Positions 35,310 through 47,400 of a DNA stretch of 64,000 bases are shown one piece after another. Source of the stretch: Polytrichum commune. Taxonomy: Eukaryota; Streptophyta; Polytrichopsida; Polytrichales; Polytrichaceae. Location: the NCBI GenBank assembly GCA_950295325.1, contig OX485804.1, positions 64,324,533-64,388,532 of the forward strand, in the 5' to 3' direction. The first letter of the stretch is position 1. Each line of letters opens with the position of its first letter. The notes under the pieces were generated by a model, which saw only the letters and a list, made by a program, of their open reading frames with translations, was not told the DNA's origin and did no database searches. Made by a program: the position numbers and the translations under genes.

Positions 35310-37210
35310 ATCGTATGAAATTACACGTCTTGACTCGTAACTTGAGAGACCTCAACAATCCCCTAAGTATTCTCAAACACAATAGATTCCTCAAGCTTGC
35401 CACACATAGGGTGGATGTGTTATTATTCCAAGAACACAAACTGAGAGGTAGTAAATTAAAACATCTTGGGAAAAGACTCATGCCCTGGAGCACATGATGG
35501 ATTTTGGAAGCTGAACTTGGACATAGGAATTGGCTCAAGCTAGATGGAGTAGGGAAAGGGGGCATAGGCATGCTCTTAGCCTCTAAATACATGTGACTTG
35601 TCACTGCCTCAAGGTCTATTATGAACATGGAGTTATTTAGATCAAGATAAAGGGGATAGAGGGGGAAATTTAGGAATAGCATGCATTCATGCCCCCATTA
35701 TCCCCTCCCTAAGAAGTTTGCTATGGCAAGAATTGAAAGACTATCTACCCTAAAGGTTGTAGTTGGATTGTTGGGGGGGGGGGGTAGGCTTTAATATGAC
35801 GAAGAGACTAGAGGACAAATCACAAGATTGTGGGAGAATGATCAGTGATCTAGAAAGGTTTTAGCTGGCAAGCGCTATTGGATACTCTCCAAGTACTTGA
35901 CTCTTTTAAACTCAATGAGCCCCTAAAATTCTCTTGGAATACCAACAAGCATGGTTAGAACGTACACTAGCCTAATAAGATCACATCTACACATTGAAGA
36001 ACAAAGGTGAAAATTTCACCCCTACAACCTACATCATCCATGGACATTCGTTAGGCTCAGACCACTCTCCAATCAAACTTGAGCTCATAATACGGGTAGA
36101 AAAGAGAAGACAAACACTATTCAAATGGAATGCCTCGTATCTCAAAAACTCATAGCTAATATGGCAAAATAGACATAAGTGGGCCTCACTTCCACGTGAT
36201 ATGGCCTTCTTTGCTAAATTTGGGAATAGTCAAGAATCAATAGATACTATTGCAAAGAGAAAGCACTTGAATTCAAGAAAAAAATATTTAGATGCTAGAG
36301 GGGAGCTTGAGAAGATGGCTTAAATCTTGCGGGTTAAGACATCTACAACATAGAACTACAAGGCACAGTCAATGGCTTGACGGATAAAATGAGAATGTTT
36401 AAAAATAGATATGTGAGGGGGCGGCAATTAGATCACAAGTAAAATGAAAACATGTTGGCAATAAGTGCTCTAGCCAACTTTTTTGAAACGGTGGACAAGA
36501 AAAACTCCGACTTGGCATTACCTCGCCCATTGCCCTTCACAAGTGGAGAGGATTTGTCCTAGACACTTATTGCTTCATGTGGGCCTGGGTTTGGATTTGG
36601 GCATTACAAATCCTCTTTTGAGCTTAGTGGCACATGCCACTAGCCATTCCATGAATACAACTACAAAATTAGCATCTTCGGGCATGGCATCCGTAAGAAA
36701 TACAAAATTTGGTTGGAAATTTGGCACCTTCTCTAGGGCTTTGCTCTTTGGTCCATTTGGATTGAAAGGAATGACAAAGTATTTAACCAGGAACAATGGC
36801 ATGACCACAAGATGAAATCTCTCATATGGGATGAATGCATTATCTATGGGAAAATGGCATGGGAAAAGACCCTCAAACGACTCAAAAATTGCCCTCTGGG
36901 AAGAATCTCCATAGTTGGGCAATTTGACAACTCATAGGGTGTGTGCAGTATCCTTTGTATACGCCATGGCCTTACGATCTCTTGGAACTAGCGGATCATG
37001 GCCAAAATGCCTTTAGCTTAGGGGGAGGGTGGGTAGCGAGGCGACCTTGGGTTGGGTGGCTCTTTAGCTCCATTTATTCTTTATGTGGCGGTGTGACAAA
37101 CTTGAGGGGTCCACCTACCTCTCAAGTGGGTTTGCCTTTCTCTTGGTTTTATGCACTTGGCATTGGCCATTTGGCCTTCTATAAAATTAAAAAAAAAAAA
37201 AAAAAAAACA
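35310..37210 (+). pseudogene. Internally deleted L1-like LINE relic (endonuclease plus 3' end)
   Basis: The endonuclease domain starts near 35315 with KLHVLTRNLRDLNNP and a DVLLFQEHKL motif. It continues in broken frames to the catalytic SDHSP motif at 36057-36071. Near 36480 the sequence jumps to the C-terminal region (IERNDKVFNQEQWHDHKMKS), so the whole RT domain is missing. The 3' end (GCACTTGGCATTGGCCATTT, then GGCCTTCT) is followed by a poly-A tract at about 37188-37208. Stops and frameshifts are frequent. This is the longest LINE copy in the window and the only one showing EN. Confidence 0.8.
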
Positions 37211-37435
37211 ACCACATAAGTTAAGTTAAGTTAAGTTAGGTTTGAAGTAAGGTGAGTGCATTGGACACTACAATAGTGCTTTTACTCTTTAAAATATGAA
37301 GTTAACCAATAGGAACTTCCATGGCAAAATGCATCCTCCTGCGTGCCGCATGTGTTATTGTACATAAAACTAGGCTTGACCAAGACATTTTCAATCGATT
37401 TCCAGGAAGTGGGTCTTGCGCCTGTGGCGTTTGAG

Positions 37436-37582
37436 GGTTTGATCACACCGACCACTTCTGGCACCAGGTGTCGGCATCTCTGATTGTGATAGTGTGAAAA
37501 ATGGTAGGCAAACATCTATTTCTTAACACGATCCCCAACAATTTCACGATTGCAACCGGATGGAAACGTTGGTGTGATCGAG
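37436..37582 (+). mobile_element. Short MITE, 'TGATCACACC' family, copy 2
   Basis: The left end TTTGATCACACCGACCACTT is mirrored by GTTGGTGTGATCGAGAC. The inside matches 42829-42970 ('acttctggcacca', 'tagtgtgaaaa', 'caatttcacga'). Confidence 0.65.
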
Positions 37583-37589
37583 ACGACAT

Positions 37590-38100
37590 GAGTGAGGCTT
37601 CAAATATTTCTATTTTAAGATGCATCAAAGGCTATTTCATCCATGAAAGGAGGTTCACTCAATTGCACAAACTTAGTCTTTATTTAAATATGAAGGGTGG
37701 TGTGATCATAAATTGTTGAATGTGGCAGTTGGAGGAGGCGAGTCATGTGTTCCCTACACACACACTCAGGAATAAACAAGTATGGTATTTAACACCAAAG
37801 TGACATCTAATCAATATCATTGTGTGCCTCAGAACATCAACCCTTCCCATGACTCCACTACCATTTATTACGTCATTTCATAGAGCATTAATTCATCTTG
37901 AGAATTTGGCATTGGGAATTCGGGCTGAGACTCACACCACTCACAAATCAACCAAAACTAGATTAGGTAAGTTAGAAGTATACTTACTTGGGTCCGGCCA
38001 TGCTAAGGAGTGCTATAGAAAAGTGTTGGCTTAACTCTTGTCGGCTTTTATTTGTCTTGGTCATAGTGACAATTAACATAGTAGAGGCACATAACTAACG
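37590..38100. other. Gene-free stretch
   Basis: Nothing recognised beyond a short 'ggtatttaacacc' resembling the TTTAGTGTCAC termini. Confidence 0.4.
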
Positions 38101-38104
38101 TAAC

Positions 38105-38425
38105 CACACTTTTTATGTTCTTTAGTGTCTTGTACACTAGTTGCAAAGCGCCTAAACTAGATGTCTAGAGGTCTCAAAGGTGTCATGTCCGCTAATTGCC
38201 TATGCCTATACTATTCGTCAACATAAGTGAAAACTTAATTAAATTTTGGCTTTTACCATAGTACATTGGGGTACTTGAGATGATAATTTTGCATTTTAGT
38301 ATGCAAGGGGAAGATATTATTGAATATATTAATGGCAAGTGTTGATTGTGTGCACTTCAGTCAATTTGTAGACCACTGTGTAGCATATGCATGCACCTCA
38401 CATCACTTTTGAAGATACTCTTGCC
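38105..38425 (-). mobile_element. TIR element, 'TTTAGTGTC' family, truncated copy
   Basis: It carries the 'gcaaagcgcctaaactagatgtctagaggtctc' and 'tgcaaggggaagatattattga' blocks of the family. Similarity stops where the Tourist-like element at 38435 begins, so it was probably truncated or interrupted there. Confidence 0.6.
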
Positions 38426-38434
38426 AATATATTA

Positions 38435-38775
38435 GGGCCACTTCACATACGAGACCGAAGGCCCGTGACCATTACATTCTAAGATCGATTGTTGGTCAAA
38501 AAGACCGAGACCGTTCAAGTTTACTTCACACTAGAACGTGAAGGCCTAAGGGCCCAAAGAAATTATCATGGATGAAAAGTCTACATGGATTCCTACATGG
38601 CACACTATAAATTTTGTTTCTTGGTCTGCCAAAATGTGCGTCAAGCCCGCCTCCAAGAAGTAACCCTGACACAAAATTCCGGCAGACCAAGTCAATCGTA
38701 TGGCCTTTGGATGAGAATCAAGGGTCCGTGTGATTACAATGTCAAGACCTTTGGCTCATGGGTGAAGTGTAGTCC
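38435..38775 (+). mobile_element. Tourist-like element, copy 3 (shorter)
   Basis: The left end is TTA then GGGCCACTTCACATACGAG. The right end GGGTGAAGTGTAGTCC is degenerate. It shares 'catggattcctacatggca' with copies 1 and 2. The 95-residue frame across it is an artefact. Confidence 0.65.
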
Positions 38776-38829
38776 AATTAGGTGTAACTCCTCCTCTCAT
38801 GGTGTGTGCGAGAGAGATTATTTTATCCT

Positions 38830-39370
38830 TAGCTTAATGCTAGTTCTAACCAAGCCCAATGCGATCGCATAATCCTAGTTAACTTAATGTCACTTACCAC
38901 TAAGCAATGGTGCAATGGGGGCCTACTTTAGTTTCCTTTAACTAATGCTAAGTCAACCTTACCAATGCTAGCTCTAGTCAAGCCTGGTGCGGCTCCAAAA
39001 CTCTAGTTAATGGGTAGTAAACCTTAACATAAGTAGCCTTTAACCGGCAGTGCAGCTGGGGTTTTACATACACTTTATGTGGACCATTGTGAGAAGATGG
39101 ACGGCAAACTATGGGTGGAAGTGAGGTGTTCATCCTCCTCGACTTGCTTACTCAACATAATAGAATGAAATGAGGGGATGCCATTATGGATGAAAGCCCT
39201 CATAAAACCCATGCCGGTTGTAGTCACCAACAACGAAAAATTTGTGTAGAATAGAGGAGGTATTTTTTTCATGTGTAACATATTTGTTATACATGGAGGG
39301 GTGGTATTTTCTTTTGGTCTATGACCGGAAGACGATTCCAACTGCAGGAACAAGCATGCCCCTCCCATGC
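38830..39370 (+). repeat. Duplicated segment, left copy
   Basis: About 38960-39360 is repeated at about 40225-40560 in the same orientation. Landmarks are 'ctctagtcaagcctggtgcgg', 'gtgagaagatgga.ggc..caaactatgggtgg' and 'aaatgaggggatg'. An extra partial copy of the start lies near 38840. No coding content. Confidence 0.6.
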
Positions 39371-40225
39371 ATGCAAGTGGGAACTGTATAAGGCGAGCAT
39401 GTATGTTTCTACTTTTAGAAATAATACAACGGTCTCAAAATGGGTGCACTAAAATGGGCTCTATGAGTGATGATGAGTGTCCCGCTCTACTAGACCTATC
39501 CAATCAACCTTCTAATTTGAATGACCACATTGATCCCCACTTCCAAGGCGTCTTCAGCATAATCTCCACATTTGGCTTTCATTTTGATTTGCCGCTTAGC
39601 TACAACCTTGACGTATACTCCTGTCCGTATGTACATGCTAGGAGTTTGAGGTATTTGGGGAATCTCATCCATTTGGAAGGTGATAATGGAGTAATTTATT
39701 CAATATTTATAATTAGGTAATTTGCCTGAGTAAAAAGCAAACCATTCGCAAAGGCAACCTAATTCCACAACCTAATAACATAAGGTATGTTGCCCTATTA
39801 TAGGGAAGTGTGTCTTGAGCAATTCCAACATTTAAAGAATTATATGTTTTTTCAAGAAAAAAATTAATAGTAAATCAATAATACAAGTTTTTATCTCCAA
39901 TTTATTAATCTATGGAGTTCGTATTTGCACTAGACCCCTTCACCTCGGTCATAATGGGTGGGGTCCCAACTCAAAGAAAGTGGGTGTCTAGCACTAACCA
40001 ATATGACCCTATTTACCATCAATTATATCCACATCTTCACACGAGCTTTATACTCAAGAAGAGATTCAACATAACTCACGATCATTACTGTAAAATGAGA
40101 AATCCACTGTATTTTCTTTAATTTCAACATATTTTTGTTGAATGATATAGTCACTGAGCTGGTGTCCATCGCGCAGGCCATTGCTGGTTCAAGTACATAG
40201 ATGCAGATTCTAGAGTACACAAATA
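39371..40225. other. Gene-free stretch between the duplicated segments
   Basis: Only short frames; nothing recognised. Confidence 0.4.
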
Positions 40226-40600
40226 CATAACCCTAGCTAAGCCCAATGCGGCCACAAAAGTCTCGTTAAACGGCTAGTTAACTCAACATAACTAGCCCCT
40301 AACCAACCACAGCTTATTTGGACTAGTTATTTGTGAGAAGATGGATGGCGGCAAACTATGGGTGGCAATGAGTCATTCATTCATCCATCCTCCTCAACTT
40401 TGCTTATTCGATTTAATAGCACAAATGAGGGGATGACATTCATCACACGTTGGATGAAAGCGCTCACATAAAACCTATGGCGGTTGTAGTTATCGGAGAC
40501 GAGTCATGTGTGTGAAGCAGAGGAGGTCCTTTTCAAAGGCGGTCATGTGCAGCATATTCAAGTACATAGATGCAGAGTAAGAAAAAAACACTTAAGGGCG
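40226..40600 (+). repeat. Duplicated segment, right copy
   Basis: Second copy of the 38.96-39.36 kb segment, with small insertions and a direct reiteration of 'caagtacatagatgcaga' (about 40189 and 40560). Confidence 0.6.
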
Positions 40601-41815
40601 GATGTGATAATTTTTAAGGCGACGAAAAGGACCGCAATTGACACACCTACTATACGTGATAAGTACTTGCTCTGAATTTGGTAGTAAAAGAACGGCCCTT
40701 GCTTTTCGTAAGAGTAAAAGTCTCCATGTACTTTACACTAGTGGTGGCCCGCACCGGGCACCGGCTTGTTAGTGACTATATTGTTCCCAAAAGAAAAGAT
40801 GGAATTAGCCACACGAATATTTTTTTAATTCAATTTATATACATCAAAATTCACACAAATGAAATACATTTGAATGTAATGGGTTTTTTTCATTGTACAT
40901 TTATGATTATCAATGATCTTAAATCTTACTTCTTTTCTGGAGACATTTGCAACTTTCGTCGATTTCGTTGTCGAATTTCTCCATGTGCCATTTGTTTTCC
41001 ATTTGTAGGGTTTCACATGAGTATGTTCAAGAACTCAAGTGTAATAGTAATTCTAGTCCTCACCATAGAAATTTGTAGTTTGTAGGGTTTAGCAAGCTAC
41101 ACACTTAAGCTCCAAGTCTCTAGACATCTACAACTTTCACTGAAATCACACTCTCCAATTTTTCACATATCGGTTTGCATCTGCAAAGTTCCACACTGTA
41201 TATATAAAGCTCTAGATTTCAAGTATAGAAACTTCGTAAGTCGCAGTCAAAATCCTTCGCATGCCGTTTGCTTAGTGCATCTATAGGGTTTTACATATTA
41301 AGCTCCAAATCTTCAAGAGTATAGTTAGTTTTTTTTTCAATCTTAAGTTCATTACTACATGGGAATATCTCGAGGAATATAATAAGTATTTCAAACTTAA
41401 GTTCACTACATGGGATGGGTGGGATTCTTTTTCCATGGCTAAACTACCAAGCACAATTTTCTTTATTAATTAAATAAATGAACATAAAAATAAACAAATT
41501 AAAAAGTTAATGTGGTGGATATTTCATCAACTGCAACAAATAGTAACCAATGTGCCATATTGTTAAGCACTTTGACGTCAAACTTTGTAACATCCACTCA
41601 CTTAAAATGATCAATAAGTGTCGAACTCAAGCTACATCTCATTACTACATGAGAAGGGCAAGGTTTTTTTTTTGGATCATCTCTTGGTCATATATGAGAA
41701 GTACCGCCCTTCCATGTATAATAGATTATTTTTTCAGTCCACCATATTTTCTCAAATTCAAGCCAACATGAGCAGGTTTAATATAAGTAAACATGACAAC
41801 ACAAAGTCAAGTGCT
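40601..41815. other. Gene-free stretch
   Basis: AT-rich. The 135-residue frame at 40678-41085 has no recognisable motif and no support. Confidence 0.4.
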
Positions 41816-41821
41816 TCGCAC

Positions 41822-42013
41822 TACTAGGAAGTGTGGTCTTTGAACAAACTTCCCATCTAACATGGATGGCCATCAACATAGGGCCCCGTTGACAATTGTC
41901 GAACCGGATCTACAATGATCATAGATTGCATTCAATTCTTGTCAATGGGGTTATGTGTGATGATTGCATGTGTCAAATGCCAAGTGTGTTATGGGACCAA
42001 GTTTCCTAATACT
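41822..42013. mobile_element. MITE, 'TAGTAGGAAAC..CACTTCCCATTTG' family, short copy
   Basis: The left end TACTAGGAAGTGTGGTCTTT and the inverted right end (GGAAACTTGGTCCCAT) match the termini of the 44639-45053 element. The interior is much shorter. Confidence 0.5.
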
Positions 42014-42017
42014 ATCA

Positions 42018-42665
42018 CTACAAGGATCATGGCTCACAAGTTGTTGCCATTGCTTCCTTGTCCAACAAATACTTGGCTTTTGTTGTAAGAGGGAGTCCTA
42101 ATATGAGACATGTAAATTGTTTGTTTGTTTATTTTGAAGTGAACACTAGAAGCATTTTTTCCTTCTTCGTGATGTGGTCATTTTACCATGTGAAGTACGG
42201 GGAAGGAAACGCCGCTTTGCAAGTGAACTTGGGCATGTGGATTGTTGGTTGTAGTGAATAAGGAAAATGATTCCCAAGCAAATTTTCACTGCAATATTTA
42301 TATGCTTGAGAACGGAAAGTGGTTGCCAAGTATGTTAGTTACTGCAACACTTAGATGCTTGAAAAATGGAAGGTTCTTGTGCTCATACATATACACTAAA
42401 GCAACCTTCTTCAAAGTTGACTTCCCCTTTGCACTTGTGCATTCACAAGTTTGTGCTTGAGCCACGTGATTGGGGAACACTTTATGACGTAGATTCCTTG
42501 TTTCTCTTCCTTGTGCTAATTTTTTTTGCATGAATCAAGTTTCGATAGGGGGCCCAACAAACATATACATGGCCAATAACATTTGCAATAAGTTGCTAAG
42601 TTACTACAAATCCCATATTGAATTCTCGTAGAGGAAGTATGTGTGGGAGAACACAAATTGATGGC
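42018..42665. other. Gene-free stretch
   Basis: Short frames only; no recognised content. Confidence 0.4.
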
Positions 42666-42668
42666 TAG

Positions 42669-43041
42669 GGTTCGTGGTGTCTATGTAAACTCGTCCACTT
42701 GCAAATTCAAGACACAATGAACTGTTGTGATTGTTTTTAGATGCTTTGACTCCAAAAATGACACCAAAGACCCATACAAGTCCGAAAATTCTTGGTTGAA
42801 ACGAACCGACCCTGAACATGTGGGATGGGTTGATCACACCAACCACTTCTGGCACCATTTGTCAACATCCCCGGCCGTAATAGTGTGAAAAGTGATGGCC
42901 CAACATCTATTACTCAACATAATCCCTAGCAATTTCACGACTGAACACCAAACATAAAATTCAGTGTGATTGAGGCAGGAGACTTGTTATACTAGACCCC
43001 CTCCATCCATGATGGATGAGTTTACATAGACACCACGAACC
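42669..43041. repeat. 29-bp inverted repeat around a MITE
   Basis: The arm at 42669-42697 (GGTTCGTGGTGTCTATGTAA and nine more bases) is repeated in inverted form at 43013-43041 with one mismatch. The 315 bp between them include the TGATCACACC-family MITE at 42829-42970. Confidence 0.65.
42829..42970 (+). mobile_element. Short MITE, 'TGATCACACC' family, copy 3
   Basis: The left end GGTTGATCACACCAACCACT and right end CAGTGTGATTG are an inverted pair. The inside matches 37436-37582. Confidence 0.6.
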
Positions 43042-43044
43042 CCA

Positions 43045-44300
43045 AGCCCAAAATTGAAGGTATATAGCCGGGTAGGGGTGATGTGGCAGCCTGAGGTTGC
43101 ATGCAACCTGCAAGCTCCCTAACACCTTATCGAGGAAACACACCCGCATCTACCACACATAAGCTTAAAAAATTGCATTCTCGATTCTAGGAATTTGAAA
43201 CGAGTTTGAGCTCTTTGAATATCCCTTTTCCCAACTCTATGATTTGACACATACTCATAACTTAGGATTAAGAAGCTTAATGATGTGAAATATGAGTTTT
43301 GAATGCTCAATACATGCAAGTAGGGAGGATTTAGGTGATGATGTTTGTACATTTCAGAAACAGGGTGGAAAGCTACCATGGAACTACAAACACGACATTG
43401 ATTGTTCGTTTCTTTCATTCCACATAATTTTGAGGACGTTATGAATATGTGACATTGAGTGAAATGATATGATCTTTGAATGCTCATTATGCAAAAACTT
43501 GAAGTCAGGCGACCATTTTTTGAGCTTTTCGGATAGCTCGTCAAAGGTATATAAGACTAAGAGTGTCATTGCCTTGTTTGTTTTTAAATCGTCTAAAAAC
43601 AAACTGAGTACTTTATGAGAGTTACAATGTTTCTTTATGATGCTTCATTGTAGTCATGTCATGAACCTGCGTTATAAGTTATAATGGCACCTCAAGTTGT
43701 CTTAAGTACTCATACTTCCATTTTGAGCTTTAGAGTACTGAGTGCACAAAGATTGTGTAGTGCAATTCCATTTCACACTCATGTGTTGGGTTGTGTCACA
43801 AAAGGGTGACTCTTCTTTAGTAACCCTTATTACATATCCTAAGCAATCCACAAGTCGTTGCAAGTTCGACAAGGTGACCCTCAACAAGAAAAACCTTATC
43901 ACAATGGTGTTTTTATTATTATTGTTAAGAACTCAAATTCAATTTTGTACATTTGTATATGGAGAGAGAGAGGTAGCTTCTTGTTTGTCATCTTCTATTT
44001 CTTGGGATTTGCCTCACTTACACCAAATTTTTTTCAAGATTGCACTATCAACATATTTCTTACAGACCCTATCGTCTAGATCTCTAATATATTACTTTGT
44101 AATAGAAAACCCACAATGCAATGTTAGACAAAAGTAAATGGTGGTATGAAGTTCATAGTTCTCAATCACTCCCCTTTGCATTCTGAAATTTATAATCCTA
44201 GCCAATGTAATTCAAACCATTTGTTTTGTAATATATCGGGTTTTAAAATCCAGTTCCTAGGACAAAAGCAAATGGATGAAACAAAGAGAGACTTATTTCT
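43045..44300. other. Gene-free stretch
   Basis: Frames of 131 and 141 residues (43742-44137 plus, 43544-43119 minus) show no domain, repeat or codon pattern that supports a gene. Confidence 0.4.
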
Positions 44301-44304
44301 ACCT

Positions 44305-44381
44305 AGTTATGTGTTTTGTAGAAATCAAATAACTTTGATTTCTACAAAGCACATAACTTTGATTTCTACAAAGTTATGTGC
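44305..44381. repeat. Interleaved palindrome
   Basis: A 25-bp arm (44305-44329) pairs with 44334-44358 (24 of 25 positions, 4-nt loop). The second arm overlaps a further stem, 44349-44361 with 44369-44381 (13 bp, 7-nt loop). TTTGATTTCTACAAAG occurs twice directly and once inverted within 77 bp. Confidence 0.75.
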
Positions 44382-44638
44382 TTCGTGTGTGGGAAAGACA
44401 CACATGTTGTTAGTCAAAGTGAAGATTCTCTATCTTATTGAATGATCATATATGTATTGCCTCCCTCATAAATGTCGATATTTTAACCCATGTTAATCAA
44501 CAAGGTTTGAGCATATAGTTCAATCTTTGTTGAACTTATGTATGTGTAGTGTCCATTCTTAGATCCACAATGAACCACACACTACTCAAATATAGGTGTC
44601 CATTCAAGATGAGTAAACCAAATTAGGCCCATTCACCT

Positions 44639-45053
44639 TAGTAAGAAACACCTAGAACGCACTTCCCATTTGGCATGGGCAACTTTTAAGCACGTGACTG
44701 AGATGTCTAGAGTCGCGTTGCATCTATAGACGATTAAGATTCCCCTCAACACAAGTCATCTCGGTGGATTTTGTTTCTTAACACCACCCATCATGGCTAT
44801 GGTTAAAATTGGCCCCTACACATATGTTTTCGATTCGTCTTGAATCAACATCCATACACTAACCCGGGGTCTATGGTGCCAATTCAAGTGGTGATTTGGT
44901 TTAAAACAACAATCTTGGGGCGCTCTACATAGTAGACAACATTTTTCACCCTCCATGTTGGTGCATGTTGTGAATGTTTACCCCATCTTGGTGGTGTGGT
45001 ACTAATTGCTTGTGTCAAATGGGAAGTGTGCTCTAGGACCTTGTTTCCTACTA
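44639..45053. mobile_element. MITE, 'TAGTARGAAAC..CACTTCCCATTTG' family, long copy
   Basis: The left end TAGTAAGAAACACCTAGAAC runs on through GCACTTCCCATTTGGC. The inverted right end has TAGTAGGAAACAAGGTCCTA and then GCACACTTCCCATTTGAC, giving ~40-bp imperfect TIRs. A stray end of the same family lies near 45295-45330. Non-coding. Confidence 0.65.
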
Positions 45054-45341
45054 GTGAGGGAAAGGAAGGAGCGGGAAGAGAAGGGAAGAGGGTCATCAAA
45101 GCAAGTAAAAGGCAACAAAGGAGTTAAAAACATGACACATTGCAAAGGGGACAACCGCAAGCAAGCATACGGACAATCATCTTCATATTCTTCCTTATTA
45201 GCGTGGTTTACTAGAATAATCCCAAGACTCTACACAATATCCAACATTTTCAGCCTCCCCCCTTGATAGGTTTTATGAATGTTTACTCGTTTTGGTTGTG
45301 TCAAATGGGAAGTGTGCACTAGGACCATCTTAACTTATGAT

Positions 45342-45620
45342 GGATGAGTCGACAAGTACACTCATCCCAACTTACTATTATGTAATGAAATACTTACATA
45401 GTTGATATGCATATTATGCATCCTAACATTTTTTAATGAAATATTGGCATGGATGATTGGAATTTGGATGAGAAATCTCTTAGTAAGAGACAATAATCAC
45501 AACATTGTCAATATGTAATGTCCAATTTTGTTAACAAGAAGCGACGAGTGACATTCGGTTCATATACAATGTTGGTGACACTACATGGGCAATTTACAAT
45601 TACCGTAGGTTGATAGCATG
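45342..45620 (+). repeat. Dispersed repeat shared with 1.2 kb and 63.8 kb
   Basis: Contains 'catggatgattggaatttggatg' and 'gttggtgacactacatgggc', as described for 1188-1480. Confidence 0.5.
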
Positions 45621-45701
45621 TTGGGCATAAAATGCCCAATACTTATTTCATTTCCAAAAAAGGGCTTAGACGGTCTGTATAAAAATTTAAGAAAAAATAG
45701 G

Positions 45702-45710
<9 letters not shown>

Positions 45711-45736
<26 letters not shown>
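45711..45736. repeat. CA microsatellite
   Basis: About 13 uninterrupted CA units. Confidence 0.9.
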
Positions 45737-45737
<1 letters not shown>

Positions 45738-46149
45738 CCTTCATACAAATACATGCAATGTATCTTAATTTCCAATCATTAATGGCAGCAAATACACGAT
45801 GTTAAACCTTTAGGGTCTAGGTTAAGCCGTCTTAGTGTGTTAATAAGGGCCATGGAGAAGCTTTTTGCGTCGTATTATGCTCACGTTCGGTCGAGGTTGT
45901 TTCAGAATCTGCAAGCATGGGGCACATGCAAGCCACTCATATTTTCCCATCCCATTAACCAGGACGAGACATTATAGAATGTTGGAAGTGAAATTGAAGT
46001 CATGTATGCCCACATTGAGAGAGATGCCACCAAATTTCCTAGTATTTAGACATTTCGATGGTTGACTTGTCCATTCATCTCAACCAATTAACTCAATAAT
46101 TTCCAAAAAGAAAAGGCTTGATTATCATCATCCCAACCTGCCATCAGCC

Positions 46150-46378
46150 CAATGATCGGGGAGATTTTCGGGCATAATCGGTCGAGATCCTAGTGTTGGC
46201 AAGTCCAACCAGTTACATGTTGACATCCTTCACGTTTCCTTTATCAAATTGGGGTAATATTCTCTAAATTCCTCTAAAACGATCAGTAATTCTCCTGCAG
46301 TCTTGAACTTCACCCGGTTATTTCTCAAACTCAACCACCAGTTCACCTATAACTAACTGCCGGTCCCCCCAATCACAG
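46150..46378 (+). mobile_element. hAT-like MITE, copy 1
   Basis: The ends are CAATGATCGGGGAGA and CCCCCCAATCACAG. The exact 8-bp CATCAGCC flanks it (46142-46149, 46379-46386). An 8-bp target duplication with short CA..TG-type TIRs is the hAT pattern. Relatives lie at 56514, 58580 and 62185. 229 bp, non-coding. It lies about 2 kb upstream of the ERF coding region. Confidence 0.8.
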
Positions 46379-46399
46379 CATCAGCCTACAGCAATGTGT

Positions 46400-46452
46400 A
46401 GTGAGCAAGAAAAACCAGCCTCGGTGACACTAAATACTAGCGCAAGAGAGGC

Positions 46453-46484
<32 letters not shown>

Positions 46485-47400
46485 CAAGAGAGAGCGCGTG
46501 TAGTACACAAACAACGGTGAGGGGAGGGAAAGGAGCTTGGAAGGGAAGGGAAGGGGAAGGGGAAGGGAAGGGGAAGGGAAGGGGGCCATGAAAGCGAGCA
46601 GAGGGGGAGGGGAGGAGTTAAAAAAAGGACGCACTGCAAAGGGAAGGGGGCAACGGCAGGCAAGCAGGCAGCCATCTTTTTCTCCCTTGTCCCACGAGCC
46701 TTCAACATCGGCCCCCTACGACCCCCACCCCACCCCACCCCTACCCTACTCTACTACCCTACGCTACTATCCTACCCTACCCTACCCTACCCTACGCCCC
46801 TCCCTCCGTTTACCTAGGAGGACCCCACCCCTAGGCTAGGCGAGGAGGATAGGCTAGGCGAGGCTAGAGCGGCCCACCTGTAGGCGGCAGGGGGGGGGGG
46901 AGTGTAGTACAGACTCGTCGGCCAGCCCATTCCCAGCAGCCGCCACGGCGGGGTTAGAAGTTCACCCAGGTGGGTTAGCTTTTAACTCGGGTGGGCCGCC
47001 GGCGGGCAGACAGGGGGTCGGCGTGATCTCTGTGGGGCCGGCACGCCAACGCCGGCGGCAAGCCTGCGGCTGGCTGGGTAAGTAAGTAAGGAAGTCGCAA
47101 AAGTAAACCCACCATGGCGTTACCCCCCCCCGGCCGCGCCCCCGCGCGCGCTTCCTTGCTTCCCCACCCGAGTGTCGTCGTCAGGGGACGGGTTGGCGCT
47201 GACCTGACCCGTGCTGCAGCGGGGCTGGGCCCGTGCGGCAGGCCTGCTCCCCTCCAGGCTCCCGCCCCCCCCCCCCCAGCCCCCCCCCGCGCGGCTTTCG
47301 TCGTCCCTTAAGCGCCCTGGACGCCCGGCTTCCCTCCGCATTCTTCCACACCCCACCGCCTCTGCCTGCCCCCTTTATATCTCCGGGCATCGCCCTTGCG
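46400..47400 (+). other. GC-rich upstream region of the ERF gene
   Basis: A GA run (about 46458-46490), GGGAA/GGAAGG runs (46530-46585), a CCTAC-type run (about 46735-46797) and several C/G homopolymers make this the most GC-rich kilobase in the window. Frames on both strands are repeat-derived and are not supported as genes. It is best read as promoter and proximal upstream DNA. Confidence 0.5.
47374..47381 (+). promoter_or_regulatory. Candidate TATA box of the ERF gene
   Basis: TTTATATC stands out in GC-rich sequence about 730 bp upstream of the ATG. It would place transcription start near 47400-47415 and give a ~700-nt leader. Motif-based inference only. Confidence 0.35.

Noticed and set aside
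35308..35682. 124-residue minus-strand frame
   Set aside because: Shadow of the LINE endonuclease relic on the plus strand.
46735..46797. Telomere-like run upstream of the ERF gene
   Set aside because: The unit is CCTAC/CCCTA-like, not the plant CCCTAAA heptamer; treated as a microsatellite.
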